Source: Palaemon carinicauda (lineage: Eukaryota > Arthropoda > Malacostraca > Decapoda > Palaemonidae). Taken from it: a stretch of DNA of 64,000 nt. Below the pieces are notes generated by a model, which was given only the letters and a program-made list of their open reading frames with translations, did not search any database and was not told the DNA's origin. Location of the stretch: assembly GCF_036898095.1 (NCBI RefSeq), contig NC_090768.1, positions 49,963,115 through 50,027,114 on the forward strand. The letters run 5' to 3'. The translations under genes and the position numbers were made by a program. Below, piece after piece: positions 23,934 to 35,196 of the stretch (positions within the stretch are counted from its first letter, which is position 1; each line of letters opens with the position of its first letter).

Positions 23934-24870
23934 TCAAAATCCATCCAATGACTTTCTCGTACAATCCTTCAGGTAGTGAGCGGTGAATGTCGACTGATTA
24001 GACCAAGTTCCCGCTCGAAGAACCTGAGCCACCGACATGTTCTTTTCAAAGGCTAGAGAGGTGCTTAGGCCTCTAACATCATGAGCTCTGGGCTTTCCTG
24101 GGACTAAAAGTCCAACACTCGAATAAGCTTGAATTATAACCTGTCTGAGCCAAAAAGAAATAGTATTCTTTGAAATTTTCTTTTTAGTCTTGACCGTGGA
24201 TACGAAAAGATTCATAATTGCAGGACGGAGACTCGCCGTCCTCTTAAGATATTTTCTAATCACCCTGACAGGGCACAATTTCAAGACTTCTTGATTACCC
24301 GAGTTCAGAATTGCTGGGATAGAAAAACCCTCAAACCTAGGATCCCAAACGGAAGGATTCTGGGTCTTGGCGACGAACGATGGAACAAACTTAAAGGAGA
24401 TCTCTTTCCATCCTCTAGAATGTTCTACTTCATATGACAACCCATGAAGTTCACCCACTCTCTTAGCTGAAGCTAACGCTAGAAGGAAGACAGCTTTGAG
24501 TGTAAGATTCCTGTCCACAATATCTTTTAAAGGTTCGAAGGGTGGTTTACTAAGCATGTCTAGCACCCTAGCCAGATCCCATTTTGGAATCCTAGGGGAA
24601 GATGGGGGACATGATTGCTCAAAACTCCTGATGAGCATGGAAATGTGCCTGGAAGAACCCAAATCTATACCCTTCAAGAGAAAGACTTGACCAAGCCCAT
24701 CTTATCCCTGAGGTGAACTAGAAAATCTGCAATAATGGGTACTGATGCTTCTAAGGGTTCTATCTTCTTAGAAGCCCACCAAGTAAAGGGACATTCTCCC
24801 AGCTGTTTTAGACGAATACCCTTGTCTTTTCAGGAGGTACTGGATAACCTCCAGGCGTGAAGACGAAGGG
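23934..24870 (-). pseudogene. DIRS-a tyrosine recombinase, broken
   Basis: The main open segment (24677 to 23934) is the catalytic half of a DIRS-type tyrosine recombinase. It has the first catalytic Arg in AKRVGELHGL, the HxxR box as AHDVRG, and the nucleophile Tyr in AHYLKD close to the C-terminus. An N-terminal, SAM-like part lies upstream in other frames (24680-24870: LKRQGYSSKTAGR, VPIIADFLVHLRD). Between the parts a stretch corresponding to the TIKGYRSM region of the DIRS-c protein is missing and the frame is lost. All visible catalytic residues are present, but the protein cannot be made in full. It lies downstream of RT/RNase H. Confidence 0.85.
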
Positions 24871-26750
24871 ATTGAGGGTTTCCGTGAAACCTCTGAAAGT
24901 GTGGCTGCCTCAAGAGGTCCGGTCTGTCGGGAAGAGGCCACGGAGGGAGACTGGCGAGGCTTTTTAGGTCTGCGAACCACTCTCTCTCCGGACACCAAGG
25001 CACTACCAAAGTCATCTTTAGGTTGCTTGCTGTCCTCACTCTGTTGAGGACTTGTCTTATTAGGGCGAAGGGAGGAAAGCGTACACGTCGAGACCGTCCC
25101 ACCTGTATTGAAAGGCGTCCTCCAAGGCTGCCTTCGGGTCTGCGACAGAACAGAATACGGGGAGTTGTGCATTCAACCTTGTCGCGAAGAGATCCATTAC
25201 CGGGGATCCCCACATCTGAATGATTAACTTGCTACCTCTGGATGAAGGGACCATTCTGTCCCCACTACCTGGCCCACTCTGCTGAGGCCGTCTGCTAGAA
25301 CATTCTTCTTCCCCAGAATGAATCTCGCTGTCAGATTGACTTCCTCTTTTCCTGCCCACTTCAGGACTTGTATGGCGAGACCGCACAACTCCTTCGACTT
25401 CAATCCTCCTTCCTTTTTTATGTACGCCACTACTGTTGCGGTGTCTGACATCAGAGCCACTGAGTTTCCTTTCAGATCCTGAGTTAAGTGTCGGCAGGCT
25501 TCCTGGACCGCTCTCATCTCCAGGATATTGATGTGTAGAGACTTTTCTTCTTCTGTCCATTTGCCCCTCGCTGTCTTCCCTCGAAGATGAGCACCCCTTC
25601 CCTCCTTTGATGCATCCGTGGAGAAGAAGTTCCGGAGGGCCGGAGGACAATGGCATCCCTTTTAGAGTGTGTGCCCGGTTCTGCCACCACTCTAGAGCTT
25701 GTTTGAGTTCCGGAAGAACTGGAACAATCTTGTCTGGGGAACATTTCTGATTCCACTTCTCTTTTAGATTCCATTGTATGCTCCTGAGGTTCTGCCTTCC
25801 GTGTGGAACTAACTTCTCTAGGGACACCAGATGTCCTATCAACCTCTGCCAATCCTTCGCTCTTCTGGGAAGGCCTTGTAGGAAGGGACGGAGTACTTGG
25901 TCCAGGTTGTTCAGCCTGTCTATTGATGGAAATGCCTTGACCTGCAATGAATTTAGAACTATCCCCAAGTACGTCGCTTTGTTGGTCGAAATTAAACAAG
26001 ATTTTTCCAGGTTGACAGTGATGCCCAGATTTTTGCATAGTTGAAGAAGTTCTGCACCCTGTTGATTCAAGACTTCCTTTGAGGATGAAAGGAGTAACCA
26101 GTCATCCTGGTACCGAATTAGATGAATACCCCGTTCGTGAGCCCAAACGGAGATCGTCGTAAAAACTCTTGTGAATACCTGGGGAGCTGTAGAAAGTCCG
26201 AAGCACAGGGCCTTGAATTGCAAAATCTGGGCACCCCACTTCACCCGGAGAAACTTCCTGCTTGCTGGATGAATAGGAATTTGGAAATAGGCATCCTTGA
26301 GGACTATGGAAATCATAAAATCCCCCCTCCCTCAAGGACGCCATGACTGTTCTTGGGGTGTCCATCTTGAAAGACGTCTTCCGAATATATTTGTCGAGGG
26401 CAGACAGGTCTATCACTGGCCTCCAGCCTCCTGTCGCTTTTTCCACCAAGAAAAGGCGACTGTAGAACCCCGGACCCGGAAACTTTACCGTCTCCAAAGC
26501 TCCTTTCTGCATCATCGTGGAGACTTCTTCGTCCAAGGCAGCTCTCGTCAACGGGTCCTTGGGAACTAACCATTCCACCTGGCTTGCTGGAATCAGCGGA
26601 GGAGGATCCTCCAGAAACGGTATCCTGAAGCCCTCCTTCAACACAGTTACTGTCCATGGATCGGCTCCGTGGAGCCTCCATGCTTGCCAAAAGAGTCTGA
26701 GGCATCCCCCTAACTGAGGCTTGGGCAGGGGAGGGGGCCTCTCACATTAC
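24830..26750 (-). pseudogene. DIRS-a reverse transcriptase-RNase H, frameshifted
   Basis: N-terminal RT segment at 26644-26300 (GWRPVIDLSALDKYI, KMDTPRTVM). After a frame change near 26300 the palm continues from 26316 (QIPIHPASRKFLRV, LCFGLSTAPQVF). The catalytic YQDD motif is in YQDDWLLLSS, followed by LGIVLNS and HLVSLEKLVP. Another frame change gives the RNase H part at 25517-25224 (ALMSDTATVVAYI, NVLADGLSR) and then a C-terminal tail (RFPPFALIRQVL). Motif order matches DIRS RT-RH proteins. At least two frameshifts make it non-functional as read. Confidence 0.88.
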
Positions 26751-26907
26751 CTCCTACGAGAGGAACGGCCTGGAGGACGAGTATGCACTCCTGTAAGTGG
26801 ACGGAGCTGAGGAAGGATCTCTCCTTACTTGCACTGGTGCAGACCGAGAAGTCGTAGGAGCCTCGGCTACAGGTCTCCTAAAGACGGGACGTCTCGCAGA
26901 AAGTGGC

Positions 26908-29230
26908 TTAGGCACGGTGAGTTCCCTCTTTTTTGGCCATCTTCTCTGCTACTTCTTCTGCCTTCTTTAAGGGGAAAAGCTGCTCATCCCAAACCGAGAT
27001 ATTCCGAAGAGTTCTTGCCTCCCTGTCGGAGATTTTCCTTGGAAGGTTCTTTAACAGCGAATCTCTTCTCCTCAGTACCCAGTTCGCGGAGAGCGCCAAG
27101 GCCTGAAATGTCACAAACTTAAGGGCACGACCACCAGATCCCACTAACTCGTTCAACGCCTCCCGTTTGGCAGGATCCATTGAGTCTGTTGGAATCTGCG
27201 AGCCCACTAAGGTGGTGGCCCACCAGTCCAGCCATGAAGCAACGTTAACAAGGTCCTTCGACATCTCCATCACCACGGCCCTGGTCTGGGAGAAGTAAAT
27301 GGGTGCCGTAGAAGCCCTTTCGTCCGAAACACCCTGGCATAAGATCTCCAGAACATCCTCCACCTTACTTGCACCATGTGGCCGTCTTTCCAATGCATAG
27401 TACTTGCTTTGGGACTTCATTCCCTGCAAGAGTTTAGCCGTACTATACCCTTTAGCCGAGTCTCCATTGCGGGCTATCACTTTGTCAGTATGGGCGGGGC
27501 CTAATCTGACATCTCTGGCCTCTGGAAGGGCTAAAGAGGACTTCTTTTGGGCGGGAGCCCCCAAAAACCTATTCAAACCAGAGGTCCAATCCTCCTCTTC
27601 CTGCGGTAGAGGCTCCACTAAATTGCTGTAGCTCCTAATCAAGGAGATCACCCTCCTGTATGCGGACTCCTCCGTCGGAAGCGCAGCCTCTTCATCCGCA
27701 TCCTCCGTTCTACGACGGGGAGAGGAATGTTCACGGGCACCTCCGCTTGGACGGGGAGAGGAATGTTCACGGGCACCTCCGCTTGGACGGGGAGAGGAAT
27801 GTTCACGGGCACCTCCGCTTGGACGGGGAGAGGAATGTTCACGGGCACCTCCGCTTGGACGGGGAGAGGAATGTTCACGGGCACCTCCGCTTGGACGGGA
27901 CCCTCGGTTCTTCTTTTCCTTAGTGACGGGCGCCTCTGTCCTCTCAAAAGTCCTCGACAAAGGGACGGGCTCCCTCATGAAATTGTTCGACGGAGGAGCC
28001 CGTACTCGTCTCTCATCTCGATGGGAGGACCCGTCGAGGCTGCCTGTCCTAGGAGACGACTCCCTCCGCTGGGCGGATTGAGTGTCTCTAGGTCGGGACT
28101 TCTCCCTGCAAGACGAGGTCCCTCGGTCATTGGCTGACGCCATGGCGAGGCTACTGGAGGCCCTTCTAGGAGGACTGTCTCCTGCCCGCTTGACCATTGA
28201 GCTAGAGGTCTTAGTAAGGTCCCTCAGCTTATTTTCGGGTACAAAGACCCATCTTCCTTGGGGAGAACTAGCTCTCCTGCTCTTTCTCGGCGGAGATCGA
28301 GATCTTCCTCTCCTATCTCCTGATTCCGAAGAGACCTAGAAAGGGATCTCCTCCTCATGGATCGTTCTTTCCTCCTTCTACGCCTCCTGCGGCGATCCTC
28401 ATCCGACGAGAACGATGATTCCTGCACCGACGAGTCTGACCTCCCGGAAACCTCGACCTCGCAACAGATGGAGCCTTCCCGGACACGTGTTGAGCTCCAG
28501 ACGTAGACGGCTGTAAGAAATCCTCCGGGACTGCTGATGAAGGAGCCGGAAACGACGACGGACGATCCATGATAGGGAAGGACTCGCTCAAGCCCTCCTC
28601 CATGTCCAACGGAGACCTTAACGGAGTCCTTGGCAAACCCCATCCCAGGGGATCTTCCTGCGGGGAATCTTCTTTATCGACGGCATCTTCCGCAGCCGAA
28701 GTGCCCGAGACATCAACCCAAGAACCTGGTGAAGAAAATGGGACATCTTTATTCCACATGGGGTCCTCCCCCGAGACGCGCTCCCCTTGCACGAGAGCAA
28801 CGTCATGCGGACCCCCACTACACATACTTACAGGCGCCTGGTTCGCCGTAAAAGAAGAAACCCCCGCAACAACATTCTCCTGGGGAAGAGGCACCAACTT
28901 TTTCCCTTTCACAGACTTACCTTGTCCCCTACTCTGGGTAGGGGAAGAAGGAACTCTACTCGATCCCTCACCCGCAGAAGTCGCAGGAGAGGACAAACTG
29001 GTTTTCCTGGGAGACCGCTTCGTAGCCTTCTTCTTCTTGGTCCCAAACCTGACCCATTGGACCTCACTCCAGTCAGCACATTCCGGACACATGTCCGAAG
29101 GAGAACACACACTACCCCTACACGAGGAACACAACGTATGAGGATCAACATCGGGCTTTGACAAAAAAGCCCCACACGATTTCCCGGCTCTAGGCCCAGG
29201 ACAACGGCGAGCATGCTCCATTGCACACAA
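26908..29230 (-). pseudogene. DIRS-a Gag-like protein, one or two frame breaks
   Basis: Starts at 29230. Residues ~10-60 form a cysteine-rich module (CGAF, CSSCRGSVC, CPECADW) as found at the N-terminus of DIRS Gag proteins, followed by a Ser/Pro/Lys-rich linker. The frame shifts around 28200-28360. The second part (28197-26908, 429 residues) is Arg/Ser-rich and holds five identical 12-residue repeats (RPSGGAREHSSP type, 27725-27905). It ends in a helical capsid-like region. Gag would bind and package the element RNA. Confidence 0.78.
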
Positions 29231-29440
29231 TCACAAAGACCGCTAGACACAAGCACAAAAAAGGAAAGAGAGCACTAAATACCAACGAAAGCACAAAGGA
29301 ATGAAAGTGAAAGCACACTGCTAAAGCACTAAGCGCGCGGGTAAGGCACGAAGGACCATGTGGTAACCACGTGGCCACGAGACACAAAGGGTCGCACTGA
29401 GAACAGAGGAGCGTCGTGTGATACCTCGACGTGGCCAGAA

Positions 29441-29613
29441 AACTTACTGAAGGGCTACGACCTGGGAAACATGTGGCCTACCTTGGTATTGGCCTCAGGG
29501 CACGTTTTCCTCCGCTAGGCCTACCACTATAGAAAATGGGAGTAGTGTAAACTACACAAAACTGGTCGTTTGAGAGGTTCCAGGTAACTCCTAAGAAAGT
29601 GTTTCGAGGTAAG
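29441..29613. repeat. DIRS-a right ITR
   Basis: Partner of 23300-23479. It lies at the 5' end of the minus-strand coding region and presumably carries its promoter. Confidence 0.92.
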
Positions 29614-29639
29614 TCTCTGTGTTGGAACAAACGTTTAAC

Positions 29640-29965
29640 TTTATATGAGTAGGCCTATTCTTCCACATTCTCGTCTGTCCTCATACATCTGACAATACAG
29701 ATTACCAAATAAATTTGCTTGTACAACTGGTTAATTGTAATTATTCAGTGGCTACTTTCCTCTTAAGAGTAATGGAAGAAAAGAGACTACCAACGGTAAA
29801 CAAATCTTCTAGGAGAAGGCCACTCCAAAATCAAACCATTGTTCTCTAGTCTTGGGTAGTGTCATACCCTCTGTACCATTGTCTTACACTGTCTTGGATT
29901 AGAGTTCTCTTGCTTGGGGGCATACTATTCTATCTGATTTCTCGTCCTTTTGTTTTTTGAAATGT
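29640..29965 (+). repeat. Second, 3'-truncated copy of the ~640-bp repeat
   Basis: Matches 22060-22440 (blocks TCAGTGGCTACTTTCCTCTT, CTTCTAGGAGAAGG, CAAAATCAAACCATTGTTCT, AGTCTTGGGTAGTG). It abuts the right end of DIRS-a, so DIRS-a probably integrated into or next to this repeat. Confidence 0.75.
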
Positions 29966-30237
29966 CAAAATATTAAAATTCTAAAGATTTATCAACTTCC
30001 AAGGACAGTCTACATTCTTACAGGTCTCTAAAACTCCGGATAAAAAAGGGGGAAGAGCCAGTTAGGTTCCATACCCTGAGAAAACTATACCACATTTGAA
30101 AATCATATTTTCAAGTACAATAAACCTAACGTACAATCATATAAAATACAATTACACCACATAGTAAATAAAAAAAAAAAATGTGCATCCGTACTGTAAA
30201 TCATCCATCTTGGTTTGAAATTTGACAAAACTAATCC

Positions 30238-30239
<2 letters not shown>

Positions 30240-30286
<47 letters not shown>
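30240..30286. repeat. (TG)n microsatellite
   Basis: Perfect dinucleotide tract of ~47 nt next to the dispersed repeat at 30295. Confidence 0.95.
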
Positions 30287-30287
<1 letters not shown>

Positions 30288-30294
30288 ATATTTA

Positions 30295-30670
30295 CAAACT
30301 AGAGGGGTATTCAGTGGAGCGCAGACCTCCACCGCAAATGCTAATTTCTCGACCATGATCTTTGACCTTAACATGTATTAATTAGCGTGGATTTTCATAC
30401 ACTCAAATATGAACCAAGTTTGAAGTCTCTGTGACAACGATGTCCAAACTTATGGTTTATTACGTGAATTGGACATTTTGCTTGATCGCGACATTGACTT
30501 TTGACCTTTTTCTTTCAAAATTTCATCATCTCCAGCTTTTTACATAACAGTTAATCCCTGAAAGTTTCACTACTCTACGATTAAAATTGTGGCCAGGAAG
30601 CTGTTCACAAACAAACACACACAGGGTAAAACATAACCTACTTCCAACTTCGTTGGCAGAGGTAATTATA
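30295..30670 (+). repeat. Dispersed SINE-like repeat, copy 1
   Basis: Aligns over its whole length with 39850-40180. Shared blocks are CTTAACATGTATTAATT, GCGTGGATTTTCATACACT, GTGACAACGATGTCCAAA, GAATTGGACATTTT, TTTACATAACA and CAGGAAGCTGTTCACAAACA. Starts ACTAGAGGG and ends in a GGCAGAGRTAA motif. No coding capacity. The family is unnamed here; it is probably a non-autonomous retroposon. Confidence 0.75.
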
Positions 30671-31623
30671 TTATGCAAAATATCCACAAATACTTAAATC
30701 AACATAAAATATAATTAATGATTTGCAAATATACTAAAATTCTAAATAAAACTATTAAGTATCACGTTAAGACGTCATGAGAGTTTCAAAATGACAAATT
30801 CGGAGATTTGAATTTTTCCTAACCATACAAACCTTAGCTATTTACATGGGGTATTACGTTCGGCGTAGCTGAAATGGCGAGCCATTAGATTTTTAACGAG
30901 GGTTAACGACCCTCTCGCTAGCTAGCGATGGGGTAGGGGAGAGGTAGCTAGCTACCCCTCCCCCCCTCACACACCGGTGAACGGATTCACTTCACTAGAG
31001 GTAGGACTTGCCTTGGGGGACAGGGCTGGCGGGCAAATATGTGTAAATAGCTAAGGTTTGTATGGTTAGGAAAAATACAAATTATCTCCAAATTTTTCAT
31101 TTGTTCCGTAACCAAAATACAAACCACGCTATTTACATGGGGTGACTTACCCCTTGGGAAGGGTGGAAAGTCCCAGCCTTACTGGCTTTGGCTTTGCCAG
31201 GGAACTCAGAATCCGAGTGAACAGCACTTCGAGGAGAGAAAAAAAAAAAAAAAAAAAGTCTCTGCACCTCGCGGCCTACATAAGCTTGTGTGTGGAGGGA
31301 TGAAGTGTGACTTGTCCTAGAGAGTTGACCTGAAATCCCTTAGACGAAATTCTAGGCTAGGATGTTCCCAATACCACCTCGTCAGGGTATGGGGGACAGG
31401 GGACGTGACAGTATTACCTTAATAGTAGGAACACAAGGAAGCATGGTTTACCTGCAGAGGTTTGAGGTCAGCTATGCAGAGAACCCAGGATGCTGCTTTC
31501 CCCAAGAGAGGGGAGGATGAAGAAAGAAGTAAGGGCCAGACAAACTTCTTTCATTCATGCAGACTAAAACCGGGTAACAATGCCCTCAACCTTCTGCTAC
31601 CTGTCCATTAAGGAGCCTGAGGT

Positions 31624-32900
31624 TTAGACCAGCTGTTGTGCAGCCACCACAGGGCCGATAGAAAACGTATCGAAGCTCCTGTGGGTCACGCCCTGCAGGT
31701 AGTGGGCTGTGAAGGTAATTTGACGCCTCCCGACTCCAGCTTGTAGCACCTGCGTCACAGAGTAGTTACTCTTGAAGGCCAGGGACGTTGCGATGCCTCT
31801 GGCGTCGCATGCCCTAAGGCGACCTGACGGAGGAGGGTCTGGATTCAGGGCGTTATGGACGACCCTACGAATCCAGGCTGTATTCTTAGTGACCCTCCTC
31901 TCCGTCCTTCCTGTGCTCCCAAACAAGGCTTGCACGTGAGGATGAACTCCAGCTGTTCTTAAGATAACAACTCAGACTCCTTACTGGGCATAGTAGGAGA
32001 AGGTCTGCGTCATCTGTTACAGAACGGAGAATCGAAATCTTGAAGGAGTCGAACCGAGGGTCCGGGCTCCAAGATTTTGAGACTAGTGACCAGCTCAGGG
32101 ACGAACCTGAACGTTACCTCCCCCTCTCCTCTTGAATGGGCGACGACGTACGAGAGACCATGAAGTTCGCTGGCACGCTTGGCCGAGGCCAGAGCGAGCA
32201 GGAGCACCGTCTTCTAAGTCAGGCGACGATCAGAAGACTGGCGTAATGGTTCGCAAGGAGGTCTCTTGAGAGCCCTAAGAGCTCGAACCATGTTCCACGG
32301 AGGAGGTCTCACTTCCGACTGGGGGCAGGTAAGTTCGTAGCTTCGAATGAGCGAAGAAAGAACCAGCGAGGAGGGAATGTCTATTCCTTCAGCCTGCAGG
32401 CCAGTCTAAGGCTGTGCGACAGGTTTTCACCGCCGAGAGCGAAAGGCGCATTCCCTCCCGCAGGTATAAAATAATTCCGCTATTGCTGGAATAGTAGCAT
32501 CAAGGGGAGAGATACCTCTCCCACGACACCAACCACAGAAGACTCTCCACTTGGCCCCGGTAGACCCCTGCGGATAACTTTCGCAGGTGTCGAGACATCC
32601 GCTCCGCAACTTGTTGCGGAACTCCTCTTCTGTGAGGGAATGCTGGATAGTCTCTAGGCATGAAGCCAAAGCGATGCTACGGCTCTGTGGCAGAAGTTGC
32701 AGTGTGGTTGCTCGAGTAGCTCGTGTCGTGGGGGAAGCTCTCTCAGGAGTCCCGTCAGGGGATGCAGAAGGTCCGGGAACCACTCTGCATGATGCCGTAG
32801 CGGAGCTATCTGAGTCATCGACAGGTTGACCGATAATCTGGTCTTGCTGAGCACTCTTCTCACCAGACAGAATGGTGGGAAGGCGTAGAGGTTGATGTTG
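31624..32900 (-). pseudogene. DIRS-b tyrosine recombinase, decayed
   Basis: The C-terminal segment (31935-31624) has the HxxR region as CDARGIATS, so the catalytic His is replaced by Cys, while the nucleophile Tyr is kept in TAHYLQG. The segment with the first catalytic Arg (AKRASELHGL) is at 32207-32010 in another frame. N-terminal remnants, such as AKWRVFCGWCRGRGISPLDA, reach about 32600. Several frameshifts and a lost catalytic residue mean the enzyme is dead. Confidence 0.8.
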
Positions 32901-33543
32901 TCCCACCGTTGTAGGAAGGCGTCTTGCCAGAGTACCTTGGCGAAGTAGTACAGCGGCAGCTTGAAGTTGAAGGCTGTCGCGAACAGGACCACAAAGTCAG
33001 GACTTTGTTGGCTACTAGGGGTCCCCAAGACCACTCAGCACTCACTATCTGCGAGGCTCTGCTCAGACTGCGGAGAGCACATTCCTTTGCCCGGAATGAA
33101 GCAAGCAAATAGTGGTATTGAGTGGAAATGGTTCATCTCAGTATCTCTACTGCAAGATGGGAAAGCTGTTATGAAAGGTACCTCTCTGCTTGTTGAAATA
33201 AGCTACTACCGTGATACGCCAGGGTTGTTGGAACTGTTGAAGGGCTAGATATACGGCCTTCCTAGCAGATTGAAGTGGAGGTACCTTACTGATTCTGACC
33301 ATAGGCCTGAGATCCTTTGGTTCAGAACGTGGCCCCCCCTCTTTTGACGCGTCCGAGAACAGCATCAAATGCGGGGGAAGGACCCGAAAATCCACTCCCT
33401 TCAAAGGTTCCCGAAGGACAACCACCACTGCGGGTCCATTCTGCAGGTCCCAAGGGACCAGTGTCCGGGGAATCGTTGCCTTGGTTCCACCGGGACTTGA
33501 GCCGCCGTTGCAGGGATCTCATCCTGAGGCGGCCGTTTGAAAC
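32654..33543 (-). pseudogene. DIRS-b RNase H and RT C-terminal remnant
   Basis: Minus-strand frames show RNase H motifs (LMLFSDASKEGG near 33360; DFVVLFATAFN near 33000) and the NLYAFPPFCLVRRVL tail, in the order seen in DIRS-a. The upstream end at 33543 is cut within RLRMRSLQ, the region that follows the RT palm. Confidence 0.78.
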
Positions 33544-33707
33544 TAGACGTCTGGCAGAAATTAAAAAACCTCGCGGCAATCGCAGATAAAGTTGCCAGGT
33601 GTACACTAGCGCCCTTACGGGAGATAGGCCGAACCATTCCATACATCACCAGATCTTCCATGCCCATAGGTCTCTAGAGGGGAGGAGGGTGGGATTTTAA
33701 GTTGTAT

Positions 33708-33792
33708 AACCAGTGGGTATGTTCAAAAATTTATTTTATTATGAAAATATCATTTTTAAACATTTAAACTTACCCGCTGGTTGTATAACAAT
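33708..33792. repeat. DIRS-c ICR
   Basis: The right half (CATTTAAACTTACCCGCTGG) is the reverse complement of the right terminus near 39220-39248. The left half (GTTCAAAAATTTATTTTATT) resembles the DIRS-e left terminus. The matching left terminus of DIRS-c itself has been lost. Confidence 0.8.
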
Positions 33793-34164
33793 AGCTAATT
33801 GACACCCTTGGTGGAGGGTTAGAGACAGCAACATTATTGGAATATTACTTAAGACTTAATCAAAACATTAATTGTACCTGTTAAGGAAGCTGACTTCAAT
33901 GATTCTCTGCCTCATTATGACTGCTATCCTTATGAGATCCAGCGGTCCACCCAGGGGGCTGAAGATCTCTAGGAGCTGTCAGACGGGTGAATAACCTTTA
34001 TGCTGACAGGACCTCAACTAATACCCTTGTTCCAGGCACTCTCAAGGAACAAAATGAGCACCTGACTAAATCAAAGATTGAGGAAGACTGTAGACCAATC
34101 TCCACATACAACCATAAAAATACCGTATATACAAGTTCCAAGAGAAGACAAAGGATACTAGGGA

Positions 34165-35196
34165 TCAGGGGAACATAGTGGTAGATCCTTCACCTACTAC
34201 TGCATTCGCTGCTACGAATGGTCCCAAAGTGTGGCAGTCCTCATAAAGAGTCTGGACACGTTTTAAGTAATGCGAGGCAAATACAAATTTACTCCTCCAA
34301 AAGATTGTATCCATGATGCTTTGCAGAGAACAATTTTGTTTAAAAGCCACAGAAGTTGCCACAGCTCTAACTTCATGAGTCTTTACTTTTAGCAGCTTAA
34401 GGTCTGCCTCACTACAGTGTGAGCGAGCCTCTTTAATCAAGTGTCTTAAAAAAAAAAATGATAGGGCGTTATTAGACATAGGTAGCGCAGGCTTCTTGAC
34501 TGCGCACCAAAGAGCCTCTGAATTGAGTCTTAAATCTTTAGTTCTATCCAGATAGAACCTCAGTGCTTTAACAGGACACAGAACTTTCTCCAACTCTTCA
34601 CCAACCACATAAGCGAGGTTAGCAATCTCGAAATATTTAGGCCATGGATGAGAAGGACGTTCGTTTTTTGCCAGGAATCCAAGTTGCAAGGAGGATATGG
34701 ATTTTCCGTTTCTGAAGCCAATATTCTTGCTAAAAGCGTGAACTTCACTGACTCTCTTAGCTGTTGCCAGACTTACTAAGAAAAGTCTTTTCAAAGTCAG
34801 ATCTTTAAAAGAAGCAGAGTGTAAAGGCTCGAATCTGTCACTCATGAGGAATTTTAAAGCAACATCTAAATTACAAGCTGGTGATTCTTGTTGACGCTTT
34901 TTAGAAGTCTCAAAAGATCTGAGAAGATCTTGAAGGTTTTTATTATTTGAGAGATCTAAATTCCTGTGTATGAATACAGCTGTCAGCATACTCCTGTACC
35001 CCTTGATGGTCGAGGAGAAAAAGTTGTGCTTTCTTCTAAGGTCTGAGAAGAAATCCGAAATTTGTGTTAAAGTGGTAGAGGATGAAGAAACTGATATAGT
35101 TCTACACCATTCTCTAGAAACCTCCCAATTGGACTGATAAACCTTGATGGCAGAAGTCCTTCTTGCTCTAGCGATAGCCCTAGCTGCCTCCTTCAA
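34165..35196 (-). CDS. DIRS-c tyrosine recombinase (343 aa, open)
   Basis: Integrates the circular DIRS DNA by site-specific recombination. The N-terminal SAM-like domain is at residues ~1-140 (KVYQSNWEVSREWC, STIKGYRSMLTAVF). In the catalytic domain the first Arg is in TAKRVSEVHAF, HxxR is THEVRAVATS, the Trp is in TIFWRSK, and the nucleophile Tyr is in ASHYLKRV, so the full R-H-R-(W)-Y set is present. No stop or frameshift from 35196 to 34165. The chosen Met overlaps the end of the RNase H frame by about 17 nt, and the natural start may lie further upstream. It is the only DIRS gene here that looks translatable over its full catalytic region. Expression would depend on read-through from a defective element. 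Confidence 0.85.
   Translation of the reverse strand: MKEAARAIARARRTSAIKVYQSNWEVSREWCRTISVSSSSTTLTQISDFFSDLRRKHNFFSSTIKGYRSMLTAVFIHRNLDLSNNKNLQDLLRSFETSKKRQQESPACNLDVALKFLMSDRFEPLHSASFKDLTLKRLFLVSLATAKRVSEVHAFSKNIGFRNGKSISSLQLGFLAKNERPSHPWPKYFEIANLAYVVGEELEKVLCPVKALRFYLDRTKDLRLNSEALWCAVKKPALPMSNNALSFFFLRHLIKEARSHCSEADLKLLKVKTHEVRAVATSVAFKQNCSLQSIMDTIFWRSKFVFASHYLKRVQTLYEDCHTLGPFVAANAVVGEGSTTMFP

Larger units (their letters stand above)
23260..29631 (-). mobile_element. DIRS-a: complete DIRS-like retrotransposon (6.4 kb)
   Basis: A minus-strand element with all DIRS hallmarks: inverted terminal repeats (23300-23479 and 29441-29613), an internal complementary region at 23523-23640, and gag, RT/RNase H and tyrosine recombinase in that order. 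The element starts AAATCAC and ends GGAACAAA, a 3-nt AAA shared by both ends, and no target duplication is seen, as expected for YR integration of a circle. It is GC-richer than its surroundings. All three genes carry frameshifts, so this copy looks inactive although complete in extent. The left flank is probable host intron; the right flank is an interspersed repeat. Confidence 0.92.
30789..33543 (-). mobile_element. DIRS-b: truncated DIRS-like element (YR end only)
   Basis: Same family as DIRS-d. It keeps the left terminus (AAATGACAAATTC), a left ITR-like region (30800-31060), the ICR (about 31040-31150), a degraded YR gene and the RNase H/RT C-terminal part. It stops near 33543, where the sequence passes directly into the ITR of DIRS-c. 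Its gag, RT palm and right ITR are absent. Confidence 0.85.

Noticed and set aside
28569..29141. Open frames on the plus strand opposite the DIRS genes (also 27727-28137 and 47508-47830)
   Set aside because: Shadows of GC-rich minus-strand Gag coding or repeat sequence. They show no independent motifs.
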